Positions 40,850 through 53,930 of a stretch of 64,000 nucleotides of DNA are shown in pieces. The notes beneath the pieces are model-generated. The model searched no databases. It had not been told where the DNA came from and worked only from the letters and a program-made list of their open reading frames with translations. This stretch comes from Branchiostoma belcheri (lineage: Eukaryota > Chordata > Leptocardii > Amphioxiformes > Branchiostomatidae): contig NW_017802414.1 of NCBI RefSeq assembly GCF_001625305.1, positions 48,286 to 112,285 of the forward strand. Direction: 5' to 3'. Position 1 is the first letter of the stretch; each line of letters starts with the position of its first letter. Position numbers and translations under genes: made by a program.

Positions 40850-41340
40850 ACTTTATTGGGATATCCACAAATTTTTGTGCAACTAATCTTCCTGGATTCC
40901 AACAATGACACAATGCAAAACATCGATCCCACAAACTTCACAATCATATAAAAGCGACATTGGGCTTCTACACCACTTGACTTCTACACAAATTGTACAT
41001 TCTACACATGCTTTACAATCATTAAAAATGACATTCAACTTATACACAGCTTCAATAAAAGAATTACTACTTATATTAGATTAATAAGACTCCTTGCCAT
41101 CACATGTATGATCAGCCCAGTCATTGGGAACAGACTACGATACGATAAGAAACTTGGACTGATAACGGACTGATGATTTACTAGTATTTATTTTTGAATG
41201 ATATCTTTTTGGTTTGATTTGTAATCCGTGACCCCGCCCTCACCCTCGACCTTGTTGAAAAGCGGTCATATGTATTGTACAGAACAAGCTTTCGAGTTTA
41301 AATAAAGGCTTACTACTACTACTACTACTACTAAGTACTA
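40850..41340 (+). mobile_element. LINE 3' tail (CR1-like) with (ACT)n end
   Basis: The segment 41100-41330 has the CACCCTCGACCTTGTTGAAA...GTTTAAATAAAGGC ending of CR1-type LINEs followed by eight or so ACT units. The same kind of tail is at 55875-55990. No ORF remains. Confidence 0.6.
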
Positions 41341-42060
41341 CCGGTACTACTAATATGCTTTATCTTGAGTTACATTGATTTCGTCTACCTTGCAATTGTT
41401 TTAGCATGGAAATACTTGACGAGTCCTGATTTGAAACTGTCTTTTGTTCTTAAATGCTGCAGGTCCGATGGTAGGCTATTCCATGTGGAAATGCTTTAGG
41501 ATCTGAAGCTTTTTTTCTTTGCATTCGTTTTTGGTTTTTCCAACTTGCTAAAGTTAATCTAGTGGCATAACGAGTTCTATGATAGGACCAGTGGTTTGGA
41601 AAATATAGAATGGTGAAAGCCAGAAGTGTAGTCTTCTGTCCAGAAAGAGAGAAGCACACAGCTACAAAATTGAATTGGATGGATGTGAAAACTATGTCTA
41701 AATAATGTGTAACTCACATTTGCTAATTTGGTAAAAAAAAAAACAGATGAAATTTATAATGTGTTGCATGATCCCTGGACAGGTGGGTGCACTTCGAGGA
41801 TAATCCAGTAGAGGTCCCCAGACTCCTCACTGTTGGTGCATGTAGGTACAGATGTAGTGCCTGGCTAATACATGTTTTGTACATGTAAGTACAAGCTGCG
41901 TAAGACCGGACTGTTTGAACCACTCACACCAGGAAGGACACCTACTCTTTTCGATAAGTGCAGTTGGTTCTTTGATGTGCGTGTGTTGTGGCTGTACGTG
42001 TCCCCAAATATGTGACCTCCATTTAACGTCCTATCCGAGGGACGTCCCTAACCAAAGCTA
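41341..42060 (+). other. Intronic or downstream sequence, nothing recognised
   Basis: AT-rich; short open frames only. I found no laminin-like exon in the required phase 1. Confidence 0.5.
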
Positions 42061-42061
42061 G

Positions 42062-42205
42062 GTCCTCATTTCCACCTATAGGTCAAGTGAGGAAAGTTGT
42101 GTAATGTGCCTTTCCCAAAGGCACAAGATGGGTGACATGGGTAAGATTAGAACCTGGGACCTCTTCATCCTGAGCCAAACACGTTACTGCTACATATGCC
42201 ACATG
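42062..42205 (-). mobile_element. tRNA-derived SINE, copy 3
   Basis: On the minus strand: box B-like GGTTCTAATCTT and the shared GTGCCTTTGGGAAAGGCAC body. More diverged than copies 1 and 2. Confidence 0.65.
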
Positions 42206-43001
42206 CCCCCACAATGTTTGGAACAAGCCAGTTTGCCTCGGATTTTGACTCCCACTGGTTTTGTCTTCCCATAATTTTGATGCTCTCAAACAATCGATGT
42301 AGGCACCTTTTGCATACCAAACAGTATCTTGATTTAAAATGTGTTTTTCAACACAATCCAAAATCTATTAGGTGTTAGTATATTAAAAAAGTAACTAGTA
42401 TATGAAGATGGATTTAACTTTATTCCAGAAATGAAACTCGTTTCTTGTTTTGGAATTTAGTCTTCAACCTTTCTTCTCAACATTGATTTTTTAAATTGAA
42501 CTTAATTCCATATAAAATTCAGAAAATAGATGCTTGACCTAGTCCTACACATGTATTACGGTCGCATCAACAGAAATCTGTATAAAATCCCTGAATCACT
42601 TGAACCTCGGTGGCATACATGTAATCTCACTGGGACACCTGTCTCTGTCTCCATAGCAACCAGGTTAAGAAACTAGGTCATCTGGTGAAGCTTTCACCTG
42701 TCCCGATCCCCAGATGTACACACGATATTGTCGGTGCCTCCGCAGGTGTGACCTTTGCTGATTGTTGTAAAGGTGCAGTGTGCCATCCATATATTAACAA
42801 TATTACATGATATTGGAGATCAACCAAGCTTGGAAGTTCCTGAGAGCTAATTCACAAGTCAAAGTCATGAGTTTTGGTTGTTGGACCAGTGGTACATGTA
42901 GTCTCTTAGGTAACCAGACCTAATTTTCAGGCAATCCTCAGGTGCTACATTTAAAACATGACATTACAGTTATGGGCAACATTAGCAGAACAAACATTAA
43001 A
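42206..43001 (+). other. No recognised feature
   Basis: Mixed-composition non-coding sequence with short frames only. Confidence 0.45.
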
Positions 43002-43534
43002 GCCTCGGTCACAATCCGCCGTACATGCTTTTTGTCCGTACGTTTTTTGGGAGGCTACGTCTCCTACGTTTTTTCTGAAAATGTGGGGAAGGAGTGGCAT
43101 CGACGCACGTCACTCGCACGTCACTCACACGGTTTTGCAAGGTGTAAGAGTGTAGTCTGCACGGCACGTCTGGCCGTGAGCGGTCGCGTGCATCGTACGT
43201 TGGGCAAGTGGTAAGTGAGTTGTACGTGCTTACAACGTACGATCTCTGTGCGATTGCAACATTACTGTAAGGAGGCTGTACTCACACGTGCGTCTTTCGT
43301 ACGGTGCGTACGGGGCACGCGCGTCGCCCGTACTCGCACGCACGGGTGGTGAATCTGCAGACCGCACACAGAAAAAGTTTTACGTGCACTTGTTGTACGG
43401 CGTGTCTGCGTGCTCCCAAATCTGTAGGATTCCGTACGGAAGCGGTACTCACCACGCATGAATGCCCTGCGTTTGCCCACGTTTTTGCACGTAGACAGCA
43501 CGCAGAAGCACGTACGGCGGGTTGTGACCAAAGC
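43002..43534. mobile_element. CG-rich TIR element full of TACG
   Basis: Ends GCCTCGGTCACAATCCGCCG and CGGCGGGTTGTGACCAAAGC; TTAAA flanks both sides (42997-43001, 43535-43539). The interior is unusually rich in CGTACG and ACGTGC against AT-rich surroundings. Non-autonomous. Confidence 0.75.
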
Positions 43535-44054
43535 TTAAAATCAACACATAAATCAAGCCAGTACACAGTATGCTTGGAAAGTTTCAACTCTTTGAAACAA
43601 CTTTCTGTAACTCACATAGTAGACTTCTTCAAATAAACTTGAACCAAAATGAGGAGAGTTTCATAATTCTTAACATGTCCCAAAAAAAAAAGCACGACAG
43701 TTCATGTATACTGGTTATATCATCAGATTCTGTACTGTTCAGATCATCTGTTTTTTTTTCTTTCACTTCCCAGATTAAATTGGACCATTGTAACGGTGGT
43801 ACATGTACATACACTGCAGAGCCATGCCAATATGCCAGGCCTGGAGCCAGGCACCCAGGTCAGTTAGCAACACGGCCACACTTCGAGGTGTGCGATGAAA
43901 AAATTAAGAGTCGTGAGCAATAAGTAATAACACGAATATGATCCATATATGTATCCTTTATTGCCTGGTCTCAGCTGGTTTCATTGGTACGTATGTTGGA
44001 GCATTCCATATTTTGTTCATACATTTAAGGCATTTCAGAAGGCCGCCAAAGCAG

Positions 44055-44130
44055 CATGAACTCCTGTGGCTCAATTGAGAGCGATGGTCGTCTTAGCTCC
44101 TGACATCGCAGGTTCAAATCCCGGTGGCGG
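44055..44130 (+). mobile_element. tRNA-like SINE head
   Basis: TGTGGCTCAATTGAGAGC resembles box A and GCAGGTTCAAATCCCGG matches box B, but the acceptor stem does not pair. A second box B-like GCCGGTTCAAATCC lies near 44289. Not called as a tRNA gene. Confidence 0.5.
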
Positions 44131-44998
44131 CATCCCATTTTAAATGTCTCTTTAACATCCGTTGTTTTGCTTTTAACATTCAAAAACTAACTGTTCTTAC
44201 TCAGGAATGTCAATAAGTTAAGTTTTTACTCTTTTGTATTTTTGCACTTTGCCACTTCGTCTGGCATGTCTTGGCAAGCTAAGCCTTGCCGGTTCAAATC
44301 CTGCTGTCAGCACTAGTTTAATTTTCTTTTTAACAATGCCAAAATGCCAGTTTTTTTTAAAGCTCTCCCGACTTGGCGATGCCATCGTCTAGTTTTTTTC
44401 TGCGGCTGGGCCAGCTTTTTTAAAAAGCTTTTCTTGTTTGTATACAAAGAGCCAAAGTTTATCTCTTCTAGCTGCAAGCTAAAACTTGATTAAGAGACAT
44501 TTCAGTTTTGACCCAGTGAACTTTCATACTGCATGCCCCACCGCACATGTTTTTCTGTGATACGGGTGGCTGTGTCAGTCAGTGGGCCACAGTAGAACAT
44601 GTACACAATATTCAGTTAATATCCACACAGGGACTGCTACCAGTATGACCCATATTTCCTCTGAAAACAAAACTCCACCGGTGAAGTTTGTCCTAGTTGT
44701 GTCAGGCTCTATTGCCTGTGTTTAATATTTGATGGTATTGGGTGTACCTCTGATTGGTACATGGACCCTGTTGATATTGGTCATTCATCAATTGGATTGC
44801 TGTCATGAAGAAGTTTTGTCAATTTTTGTAATTTGCCAACAACCTCTGTGTTTGTTGAAAGTTATGTCCCATTTTCTAGGCTTTCCAAATTCTCTCTCTA
44901 GTCAAAGCAACAGTTGAATGTTTCAGGCATGGAAAAATGAGATGTAATAAATAGTGCTTGAGATACATGACGTACATGTAGCAGACTTCACCCTTACC

Positions 44999-45386
44999 GC
45001 ACATCCACACACGTACACACGCACACACACACACACACACACACAGTCACACACACACACGCGCATGCGCGCGCGCGCACACACACACACACACACTAAT
45101 GTGCAGGCGCATGCACGCACGCGCACACACACACAGTCACACACGCGCGCGCACACACACAAACTAATGTGCAGGCGGATGCACACACACGCACGCGCGC
45201 GCACACACACACAGAGTCACACACGCGCGCGCGCACACACACACTAATGTGCAGGCACATGCACACACACACACTAACGTGCGCGCACACACACACACAC
45301 ACACTAATGTGCGCGCGCACGCACACGCACGCACGCTTGTGCATGCACACACACACACACACAACACACACACACACACATACATT
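44999..45386. repeat. Alternating (CA)n / (CG)n tract with higher-order repeats
   Basis: About 390 bp of almost pure purine-pyrimidine alternation, mixing CACACA and GCGCGC runs and interrupted by several ACTAATGTGC spacers at roughly 40-75 bp intervals. Confidence 0.95.
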
Positions 45387-46440
45387 TGTACACACAGAGC
45401 TCAGAGCTTTTGAAATCTGAATACTAAAATTCCATAAGCCATTTCCCTCATTCAAAGCTCATTTTATGCTGGAAGCCATTGCATTCCAACTTGAATGAAT
45501 GAACATAATAGCTGTAATTGAAGAAAAAAAAACTTTACTCTGGTACATGTAATTTGAAAGATCATGATTATGACTCTATATCATTTTATAATTATCTTTA
45601 TTTCTTTCACAGTGTGTTTGGCTATGGACATATTTGCCATTCAACTGTCCAGTATATGTCCAAATGCAAAATTGCCATAGTTCATGGTAAATGTTTTTAA
45701 GTGCTCTGGAAGAATAAGGAACTGTAATCCGTTTTGTATCGTGATGGATGGATTTTGGCATAACCCTGGTTTAGAGCAGGGAAACAATCTACCTTTGATC
45801 AATTCAGGGACTTATTGTCTGGTCTGTTATCCATCATAATTTATTACAAATGGGTCGAAAACACTTCCGTATGTTAAACCCTGGATATCCCCGGGCTAAA
45901 AAAAATCCAAGTCTTGTTTCAGGTTTTGATAGAATGATGTGGAAAGTCCTGAGTAAAGATGTTTCACCCTCTTCAACAATGTTACATTTCTTCATTCATT
46001 TGATTTGTTTTGGAGTACTTGATCTGTTATTCTTGTCATCCATGGTTGTAAGAAAACAAAAGAATGCAATAGAATGCATTTGGGAGTAATGTACATAACG
46101 TTACATGAGTAGGTAGTACATGTAGCTTGGCTTGTTGCTATCACAAATGTCATGACAGTACACTGTACAGTTGCTTCTATCTATTTTTAGTTTCACAGTC
46201 TTGCCTGCTTGATTTTTGGAATCCTTTAACAAAGTACTGTATTTATTCCTGGTTTTAAAGGAATAAATGACTTTTGATAATACTAGTAGTTTTTATCCGA
46301 CAGATTGTTGATTTATTGCAGCCAGACAGAGTACATGTAGGTTGACAGCAAGTGGGTGGGGAAGATTGACAGGCAAATTAAATAATGGTGTCAAAGGTCT
46401 CAGAATCTGGCGTTTGCTCAGCTCCCCCAGCCCCTGAGGG
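45387..46440 (+). other. No recognised feature
   Basis: AT-rich non-coding sequence between the CA/CG tract and a foldback element; the 79-codon frame at 45850-46089 has no family likeness. Confidence 0.45.
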
Positions 46441-46665
46441 GTGACACCAGCGGTGTACAGAAAGTGCGAAATAAATGGACGAAATGAAACGAAATGGAAC
46501 AAAATGGAACGAAGTGTGTATGAAGGAAAGCCGTTAAGCCGTTCGTACGTTGGAACGGCGACGTCAGTGTCCGCTCGACGTCCAAACGGCAACGTTAATA
46601 TTGATGGTATTCATTTCGTTCCATTTCGTTCCATTTTGCACTTTCTGGGGTCCTGACACCAGCTT
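46440..46665. mobile_element. Inverted-repeat element with GAAATGGAAC motifs
   Basis: AGAAAGTGCGAAAT on the left is answered by TTTTGCACTTTCT on the right, with GAAACGAAATGGAAC / GTTCCATTTCGTTCC repeats inside and GTGACACC / TGACACC at the borders. Confidence 0.7.
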
Positions 46666-47177
46666 GTGCATGAGGAGTTAGCCATATTGGTTATGGCAGT
46701 TTCCATCCCTTATTGTTCTCATGTGAAGTTTTGGGGTCAATATTAGCACGATAAACTGCTTGTTCCATTTACAACCTCATTGCAGAAATACTCACAACAA
46801 GACTCAGTAGAGGTAAAAGGACTGTGCCTTTCAGTTTGCTAGATGAGTTAATACTACATCTAAAACTATTAAAGTGTTGGGGACTTTTGGATGTAAAATT
46901 AAATGCAGTATGATATGATATACTAATATATATATAATTAGGCAAAAGAAAGAACTGGGATGTTTGAGATCTGAATACAGAAGGTCATATTTGGAGTAAC
47001 TGTTGCTATTCCGCCATTGGTTGTTTCCTTGCTGAGCTTTAACAAGATAGTAAGGTAAGATAAAACTCAACTGTGAAGTAAATGTTGCACAGTGAACATT
47101 TCTTCTACATGAATGCCGTGCCATCTTAATTTTGGCCATAATGTGAACAGAGATTATGATGATTGTTGTACTGTACT

Positions 47178-47200
47178 TCTTCTTCTTCTTCTTCTTCTTC
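47178..47200. repeat. (CTT)n microsatellite
   Basis: About seven CTT units, at the 3' boundary of the LINE remnant that follows; a GAA-type tail on the minus strand. Confidence 0.85.
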
Positions 47201-47600
47201 CTCTAACAACCCCGTAAGGGGTATCGCTGAGGGGGGGGGAGGTGCGTGGACCTTACAGTAGAGAGGCCCGAAAGGCCTCCACAGATTGTGCCTGTACGGC
47301 CTGGGCAGGTAAACTGTTCCACTCTCGTATCGAGCGTGGGAAAAATGAGAATTTGAAACAGTCTTTCGTTGCAGGAATAATATTGTATTTAAAGGCCTGG
47401 CTACCTCTGGTGCGCCGCTGTGCAGGAATAAGATATTGTTCAGAGGGTATGTGCATGTGACCGTGAGTTATTTTGAACATTGTAGTCAGACGTGCCTCTC
47501 TTCTTCTGTTTGCAAGAGTGGGCCATTGGAGTTTTTGCAACATTTTTATACTTTTCAAATCAATAAATCAATAATGATGTTGTCATATTCACTTCTCCAT
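47201..47600 (-). mobile_element. LINE remnant (ORF2 C-terminus)
   Basis: The minus strand encodes about 100 open codons with ANRRREARLTTMFKI and SFFPRSIREWNSLPAQAV, the conserved end of CR1-type ORF2. 5'-truncated. Confidence 0.8.
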
Positions 47601-48199
47601 AGTCTCTTCAAATTTTAACCCTTTTCCTGTGGAGCCCATATGTATGTGCAACCTATATACATTGCATATTCATATGGGTTGCACATACAGTACCATCCAT
47701 ATAGCGCCCTGTTTAATATATTACATGTATTATTATTTTTTTTTTGTATTTCTCGTGCAATGCATCACACAGCAGCGAAATACAACGAATGCGGAACTAT
47801 GCCACTGCAAGGCAAAGAAAGTCAGGGGCCTACGACCCGATTAAGCCAGGAAATTATTGAAAAATTTTGTGTTAATAATGCCAGCAGGACAAGGGTTAAG
47901 TAACCAACTGTTTAAAGATAATGGCCTGAGTGTGTATTCTGCCATTCAGGTAGTTTAAATGACTGATATCTTTTAGGACTAGGAGGTTCCTTGTCCAGCA
48001 GTAATGGGTTTCCTGTGGTTAAGGGCAGGAGGCAGAAGGAGGTTAATGATTAAGGATGACCCCAGAGATGGACTTAACTTGTTTCTCAAACTGCTGATGG
48101 GAAACGTATCCCCCTGGTACCACCCCAGCTGGCACGGCTAGGTCAATAATTGGTTGTCGGCAGATGTTGGTGGCTTTGGACCACTTTTAATCTGTATCT

Positions 48200-48570
48200 G
48201 TATCAGTATAGCCGGTATAGCCGCCCTTCGGCGTAACACACCAGCTTCACAGGCACGCAGCGCGGCGGCAGCTAGCTATATCATACCGAACGACTTGTTA
48301 CACTCAATCTTTGCACATTTGATTGCAAGAGTTGCATAAAGCTTTCTAGTGATGATGCCCCAACTGTGCTTGGTGGCAACGAGTTCCAGGCTACGATAGT
48401 TCTGGGGAAATACGAGTTTTTGAATACCTCAATTCTTGGTTGATAACTCTGATATTTGAAGGCATGACTGTTTCTTGTTCTTTTCTGGGCTGGTATCAGA
48501 TACTTAGTGGTTGGTACATCCACCAGTTTATTAGTCATCAAATCTACCTTGGACCTAAGGGAGCACACCC
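48200..48570 (-). mobile_element. LINE remnant (ORF2 C-terminus)
   Basis: The minus strand reads KYLIPAQKRTRNSHAFKYQS and NSYFPRTIVAWNSLPPSTVG, close in plan to the previous remnant but a different copy. 3' region has TATAGCCGGTATAGCCGCC. Confidence 0.8.
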
Positions 48571-49013
48571 CATTTTTTTGGGGGCGTCCATTCGAGTCTG
48601 CAACCGTCTCTTCCAGGGAATAATTCGGAAGCCAAATGCATGTTGTAACTGTATATGGGATGGAATGATATCCCTTCAGCTACAAGACTGACTGAATTTT
48701 GTTTCTTCCAACTCTTTGAGTTTTGTGAAATTATCAGAAAAATCATTATTTTCATGCCAAAATGAATGCACAAAATTGGGACTTTTCGCGTAGGATAAAC
48801 CAACAGAAAAAGGATTTTCCGGCAGAAACGACTGATGTTGGCAGAAAGATACAAACCTCGAGTACACTTGATTCAATTATAAAGAAATCCTAATGCTCAG
48901 TTTATTGTAATCATCCACGGTGCGAGGGGTTCCACGCGTAAGTGGAGAATCTGGGTCAAATCGGCGGATCACGCTTGGTGGCGGGGGGGGGGCTGCGCAA
49001 GGATACCTGGAAG

Positions 49014-49147
49014 NNNNNNNNNNNNNNNNNNNNNNNNNNNNNNNNNNNNNNNNNNNNNNNNNNNNNNNNNNNNNNNNNNNNNNNNNNNNNNNNNNNNNNN
49101 NNNNNNNNNNNNNNNNNNNNNNNNNNNNNNNNNNNNNNNNNNNNNNN
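49014..49147. other. Assembly gap, 134 Ns
   Basis: Unknown sequence next to CG-rich repeat material on both sides, which probably caused the gap. Confidence 1.
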
Positions 49148-49380
49148 TTAACGGGTATGGGCCCCGGTCCAGAACCCGTTATCAAACGCTTCCATGGCTT
49201 CCATAAAACGATTCGAACGCGTTTCGCTCTACCCGCTTGTGCCCCTTTCGAAAATTCGAATACAGAATCCGGAACCCTCGGTCCCGGCCCTCCCGCGAGT
49301 CGGATCGCCCTCCGGCCTGCGGCCGTCGGGCCGGGCCGAAACCTCGGGCGATACGGAATACCCCGTGTTGTATTCTATAT
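49148..49380. mobile_element. GC-rich interspersed repeat, copy 2
   Basis: Shares GAATACAGAATCCGGA, CCTCGGGCGATACGGAATAC and GTGTTGTATTCTATAT in order with 40335-40590. The left part probably runs into the gap. Confidence 0.7.
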
Positions 49381-49801
49381 GTTGCAGTAAAAGTATCTTA
49401 AAGCACACTATTTCTCAAGGTGGCGGTATTATGGACCCTGGTGATATTATGGACACAGATGTTAGAAACAGTGCAATCGGATTCTCTATGATTCTGTTCA
49501 ACTGCACATTGAAGTGTTTTATGTCGCTGGTGTTAAGTTTCAGTCCTTGGCCCAGGTGGAGCACAGTAAGTCTGCTGTGCCTGAGATCATCCATCAGACT
49601 TTGATAGCCTCGCTGTAATTGGTGGAGCAAGAAATGACAAAGCCAGACATATTGGGTGTCTGTTTCATCCTGGAGGTTTGGCCCTATGTCAAGGACAAGG
49701 AACTAAGGTGAAACTGAGTTCACTGCTAGACCACAGAAGTGTGACCTGTGTTTTCAAGTAAAGCCCCTGTTACATACATGTACATCTTTTATTAGCTATA
49801 A

Positions 49802-50196
49802 GGCCATGTTGATTTGATTATATGGATGACATCCTCTGGAGCCCCAAAACTGATGCACGCGTGCGAATAAAAAAAAAAGTTGTGCAAAAAAAAAGTTCTT
49901 TTCATTATGAAATCTACGTGGTCATGAGGGTTGAGCAAATGGCACAGAATATGGTTTGGCGAATAATCTAGTCTTCAAGTTCATTTCTTTACAATTTCGT
50001 CTTTTTTCATTTGATTTTGGCATTCTACGACATTGGTATAGTTGTTATTAATTTTTTTTGTAATTTATAGTATATTTTTGCTCATTTTGCAACTGTTTTG
50101 TACGATTTACAGTATGGTTGAAAACTTTTTTTTTTTTTGGAAATGGCCGAAAATTCATGCGCGCGCGGATGTCATCCATATCAAATCAACATGGCC
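49802..50196. mobile_element. PIF/Harbinger-type MITE, subfamily C copy 2
   Basis: Ends GGCCATGTTGATTTGAT and ATCAAATCAACATGGCC, flanked by TAA on both sides. It is the uninterrupted counterpart of 12654-13371. Confidence 0.85.
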
Positions 50197-53100
50197 TAAT
50201 GCACAATACAATGATCATGGCATACATTGTAGAATATCATTTTGGAAAGAAAGTCATTGTAGGTGCATTGCACGATAGATGTGACTAGGGCTTAAAGGTC
50301 ATTGTGAGCTAAATTGTTACAGATTTGTACTTCCTGAAATTGTTACAAATGGTAAAGGAAAGTCCTACTTAAGAGATGTGCAAAATAAGCAAGAGAAGCT
50401 TAGTACGGCATCTGTAGATAGCAAGAGAGACCATCTGACACCATTAGAGCTGCTTCAGTACAGACGTAACATTACTTGTCTAAGTACCAATCTGCTCAAA
50501 AGTTTGTGACAGTTGTAAGACCTGGTTTATTTGCGATTTTCGCAAATAAACCGAGCTGTTCTTCATAACCAAGGAGTGACATTCCCTGTCCCAAATGCAC
50601 TTGTGTCTGTGTTGGGTTCTTTACTCTTCAGATCATTCTTGGCATCTTTTTTTCACCATATCTCCTCACAATCCTTCAGTGGAGGCATAAGTTTCTAGCT
50701 TAAGATGTCTTAGAGCGCAGACATTAAGGTACCATTATGTCTTCATCAGCATGCTAAGTGCGCTGTACTCGCTGCCGGCAGCACTCCAGTTCTCCTGTTT
50801 CCCCCGGAGCAACCCTAACTCTACTGAAATAGGAGCAAAACTGTTCAATCTTGATAATTAGATAGAGGGATTTATTTTCCAAAAGTATTGCTAGCCATTA
50901 GGCAGAGCAAGGACTGTAATTAAAACCTCTCTGTAGACCCTCCTCATCTGTTAGTGCAGCCGTTACTGGCAGGGCCATAAAACAAGATGTCCAGTTTGTA
51001 TCATCTAAGTAGGTTTGGCCACACCAATTCAATTTGTTGGTTCTTGGGTTAAGTTCCGTAAATTACCAACACACTTTTAAACTGTTCAAATCCAAATAGT
51101 GTCTCAGGTGCCGTAGGTGCCAAGTTGGAGTGTGTATATTATATAGTGCACAATAGTTACAATGTATAAATTTTTAAAAGTTATACTAAGTACTTTGTAA
51201 TATATGTGGTCATTATGAGCCAGGACTGACCATGTGTGATAATTACAAGAAAAGTTAGTGGAGATTTTGATTTTGGATGAAAAGTGCCAGAATTAGGGCG
51301 ACCATAAAGTTACGACTTGGACGGGAAAACAACAGCATTTTAAATTTTATGAATCTAAGCATTTAAGGACATTTTGTAGAAGTCCTTGATTTAAGCAGAC
51401 ATGAAGCAGCATTTAGATATTAAAAAAATATGTTTCAGCCTTGCAGATGTACATCAGGAGAATTGTGACATTAAGTTAAAATATTTGATTTTAAAGCTAA
51501 GGTGTCAGCATTTTTAATGCATAACTGGTGAAAAAGTGAAATGTTAATTGATCAAAAGACAAAAATACAGAAATTTCGTATGGCCAAGTTGCTATTCTCC
51601 TGGGCATGGTACAGCCTAGCAAAATGTACAGCTTTATAATATGGTGTGGGAACTGTAAAACTGCATGCTGATACAATGTACTTACTTCATCAGAAAGCAG
51701 GAGTCTTGTTTGACACAGGCAATAAATTAGGAGCAATTGCAAAGTTCTTGTTTCCTTAATTGGCGTTATTCAAGACAGTTAATGGCTCGGGCTGTGACAG
51801 GCATTACTGTGTGACAAATTATACATGTACAATGATAACATTCGGTCCTGACAATCTCTCACAGAAAATCAGGTCATCCAGTCTTGTGTGCTTCAACATT
51901 TATGGCTCCGAGTTAACGTAATCAACTACATACTGTAGACATCTAACCTACATGTATTTACCATATGTTAACTTTAAGGCATTATTGTTTTGAAAAATGC
52001 TGCAATAATTCCATTGCACAGTAGTCACAGTGGTATTTTTGCAGTTGCTGGGATGTTTTCCTTTTGTACTGTTTCAGTTTTGCAGTTAGAGTAACCGTTA
52101 CAGTAGTCATTCTGTTTTATCTTCATTGGCCTGCTCCCATCATGGCGGCTCTGACATCTCCTTTGATGGCTGAACAAGCCTTCTTTTGAGTGACAGTCTC
52201 TTGAGTTTATGTCAATGTTTGCTGACTTGATGTCTCTCTTGTCATCATCACAGTCTATATTGTACCTCAAATGCGGGTGACCAGTTGGACCATCTTGTAG
52301 TTACTAGTAGCTTTGCAGTACTTGTTATTCCTCTCTTCGAGTTATTCTCTGTATATGCCCTGAGAAATTTGAACCTAGATCTAAACCACAACGTCTTCAA
52401 AGGATCCTTAAGCCAGCAGAATTACGAATGACCACAAATTGACCACAGTTTGATTTCAGACTACAGATCACAAGCAAAGGGTAAGTTATGCTGCCCTATT
52501 TGAGCATGGTCATAACCAAGTACATGTACTGCAACTTTTACCTCATGAAATTCAGTGACATTTTTTTTAGTTTATCTCATCTATTGATTTTTACCTTGCA
52601 GTTAAAGCTTGCTGGTACTGATACTTTTTCCCTTCAGCATTCTGGTATTACTTCAAGTTGACATTCCATTTGTCATCTTCAGTGAAGGTCAGAACACTTT
52701 CAGTAATCTTGGCCCTCCAGTTGAGCAGTGAACTCCACGATTCATGAGGAATTCAGAAATTCATGGGGAGTTTCAGTAAGCTAACGGAAAAAACAGCGCG
52801 TTCTCTCCGCGCGGCTCGTAATTCTTTGCTGACATTGTCTTTACAGCTGTCATGGTGACGCACAGAAAGGTCGTCCCAGCACAATCCATCAGCCTTAACC
52901 TGCATTTCATTGCCAGGTGGGAATTTGTCTCAGCAAATTGGAAACATTATTGGCCATACATCACAACCATGGCCGCTCAAGTCCTGACGGAATTCCCTTG
53001 ATGAAAGTAACATATTATTAAGATTTGTAACAACAGAAAAGGTCATGTTGTTGTGTATGTTGAATATTGGGGTTTTCTTTTCCACAACCAATAAATATCT

Positions 53101-53930
53101 CTCCCTTGCTTATGTTTCCATGTGTATCAGGCATCTTCCTCAGAGCTGGAAAACTGCTTCTTGCTGCTATATGTATATGTACATGTAGCTGATATAAGTT
53201 TTGCTTTTGCAGCAGGAACACCATCCCAAATGTGGCTAAGAGCCACCTACATGCATATATGTATATCAGCTACATACATTTGTACATGTACATGTACATG
53301 TACATGACATGTATAATGGGGAAAAGCAGTACGCCCGTCAGAAACTCTGAGGAAGATGTCTGAAACCAGCCATTGAAACATATTAAAGCAGGGAAGAGAT
53401 ATTACTGGTTGTGTAAATTAAAGAAAACCAAAATATTCTATGTTCTACAAACCTCATTAAATTATTTTCAAACTGCGTATGTTGCAGCACAGACCCATCA
53501 GAGGCCTCAACCTACCATGTCAGCATACAATTTGTACAGTTGTGTGTACATTCACTGGTGCAGATAACAGTAAGGTCATAATTACCTGCACCAGGCAGAT
53601 TGAATAACATTGAATAACAGGGTTATTTCAATAATAGAACAAGAAATAATATGCCATTGCAGCTACAATCACTGAATTGGGCCATATTTGACAATTAAAA
53701 GATTTTGTCATTGTGTTATCTACAAATAGTTACCACGAATATATACGTACAGAAGAGCCCGCGAGGCTAGCCATTCAGAAGCAGGAACGGTATCTTGCTG
53801 TTTCTAAACCTAGACGTTCGGCGCCTGACTTGCAAGATTTTGTTTTTAGACCTCAGCGCTCTACCATGCATATCCTCACATCTGGGAGGTAGCCAGCTAT
53901 ATACAAATGTATAGCTAGCGTAAGTGGGTG
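50197..53930 (+). other. 3.7 kb without a recognised gene
   Basis: AT-rich non-coding sequence. Small items: a perfect 13 bp stem at 50524-50552 (GGTTTATTTGCGA / TCGCAAATAAACC), a subfamily A MITE end at 51016-51060, and a (TACATG)n run near 53285. An exon-like block at 52848-52916 was rejected. Confidence 0.5.

Noticed and set aside
43774-43858. Exon-like block with good acceptor and Cys-rich reading HCNGGTCTYTAEPC
   Set aside because: In the phase required after exon 19 it meets a stop at once, the donor is weak, and the reading does not resemble a gamma coiled coil.
44055-44130. A functional tRNA gene
   Set aside because: Box A and B are present but acceptor and anticodon stems do not form; it looks like a SINE head.
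44923-45455. Cys/Val-rich and His/Thr-rich open frames
   Set aside because: Artefacts of the CA/CG tract.
46785-46811. 27 bp phase 1-1 candidate microexon reading EILTTRLSR
   Set aside because: Too short to judge; no neighbouring exon supports it and the donor GTAAAA is only fair.
52848-52916. Splice-like block between TTTACAG and GTGGGA
   Set aside because: Reading AVMVTHRKVVPAQSISLNLH lacks heptads and matches no family known to me.
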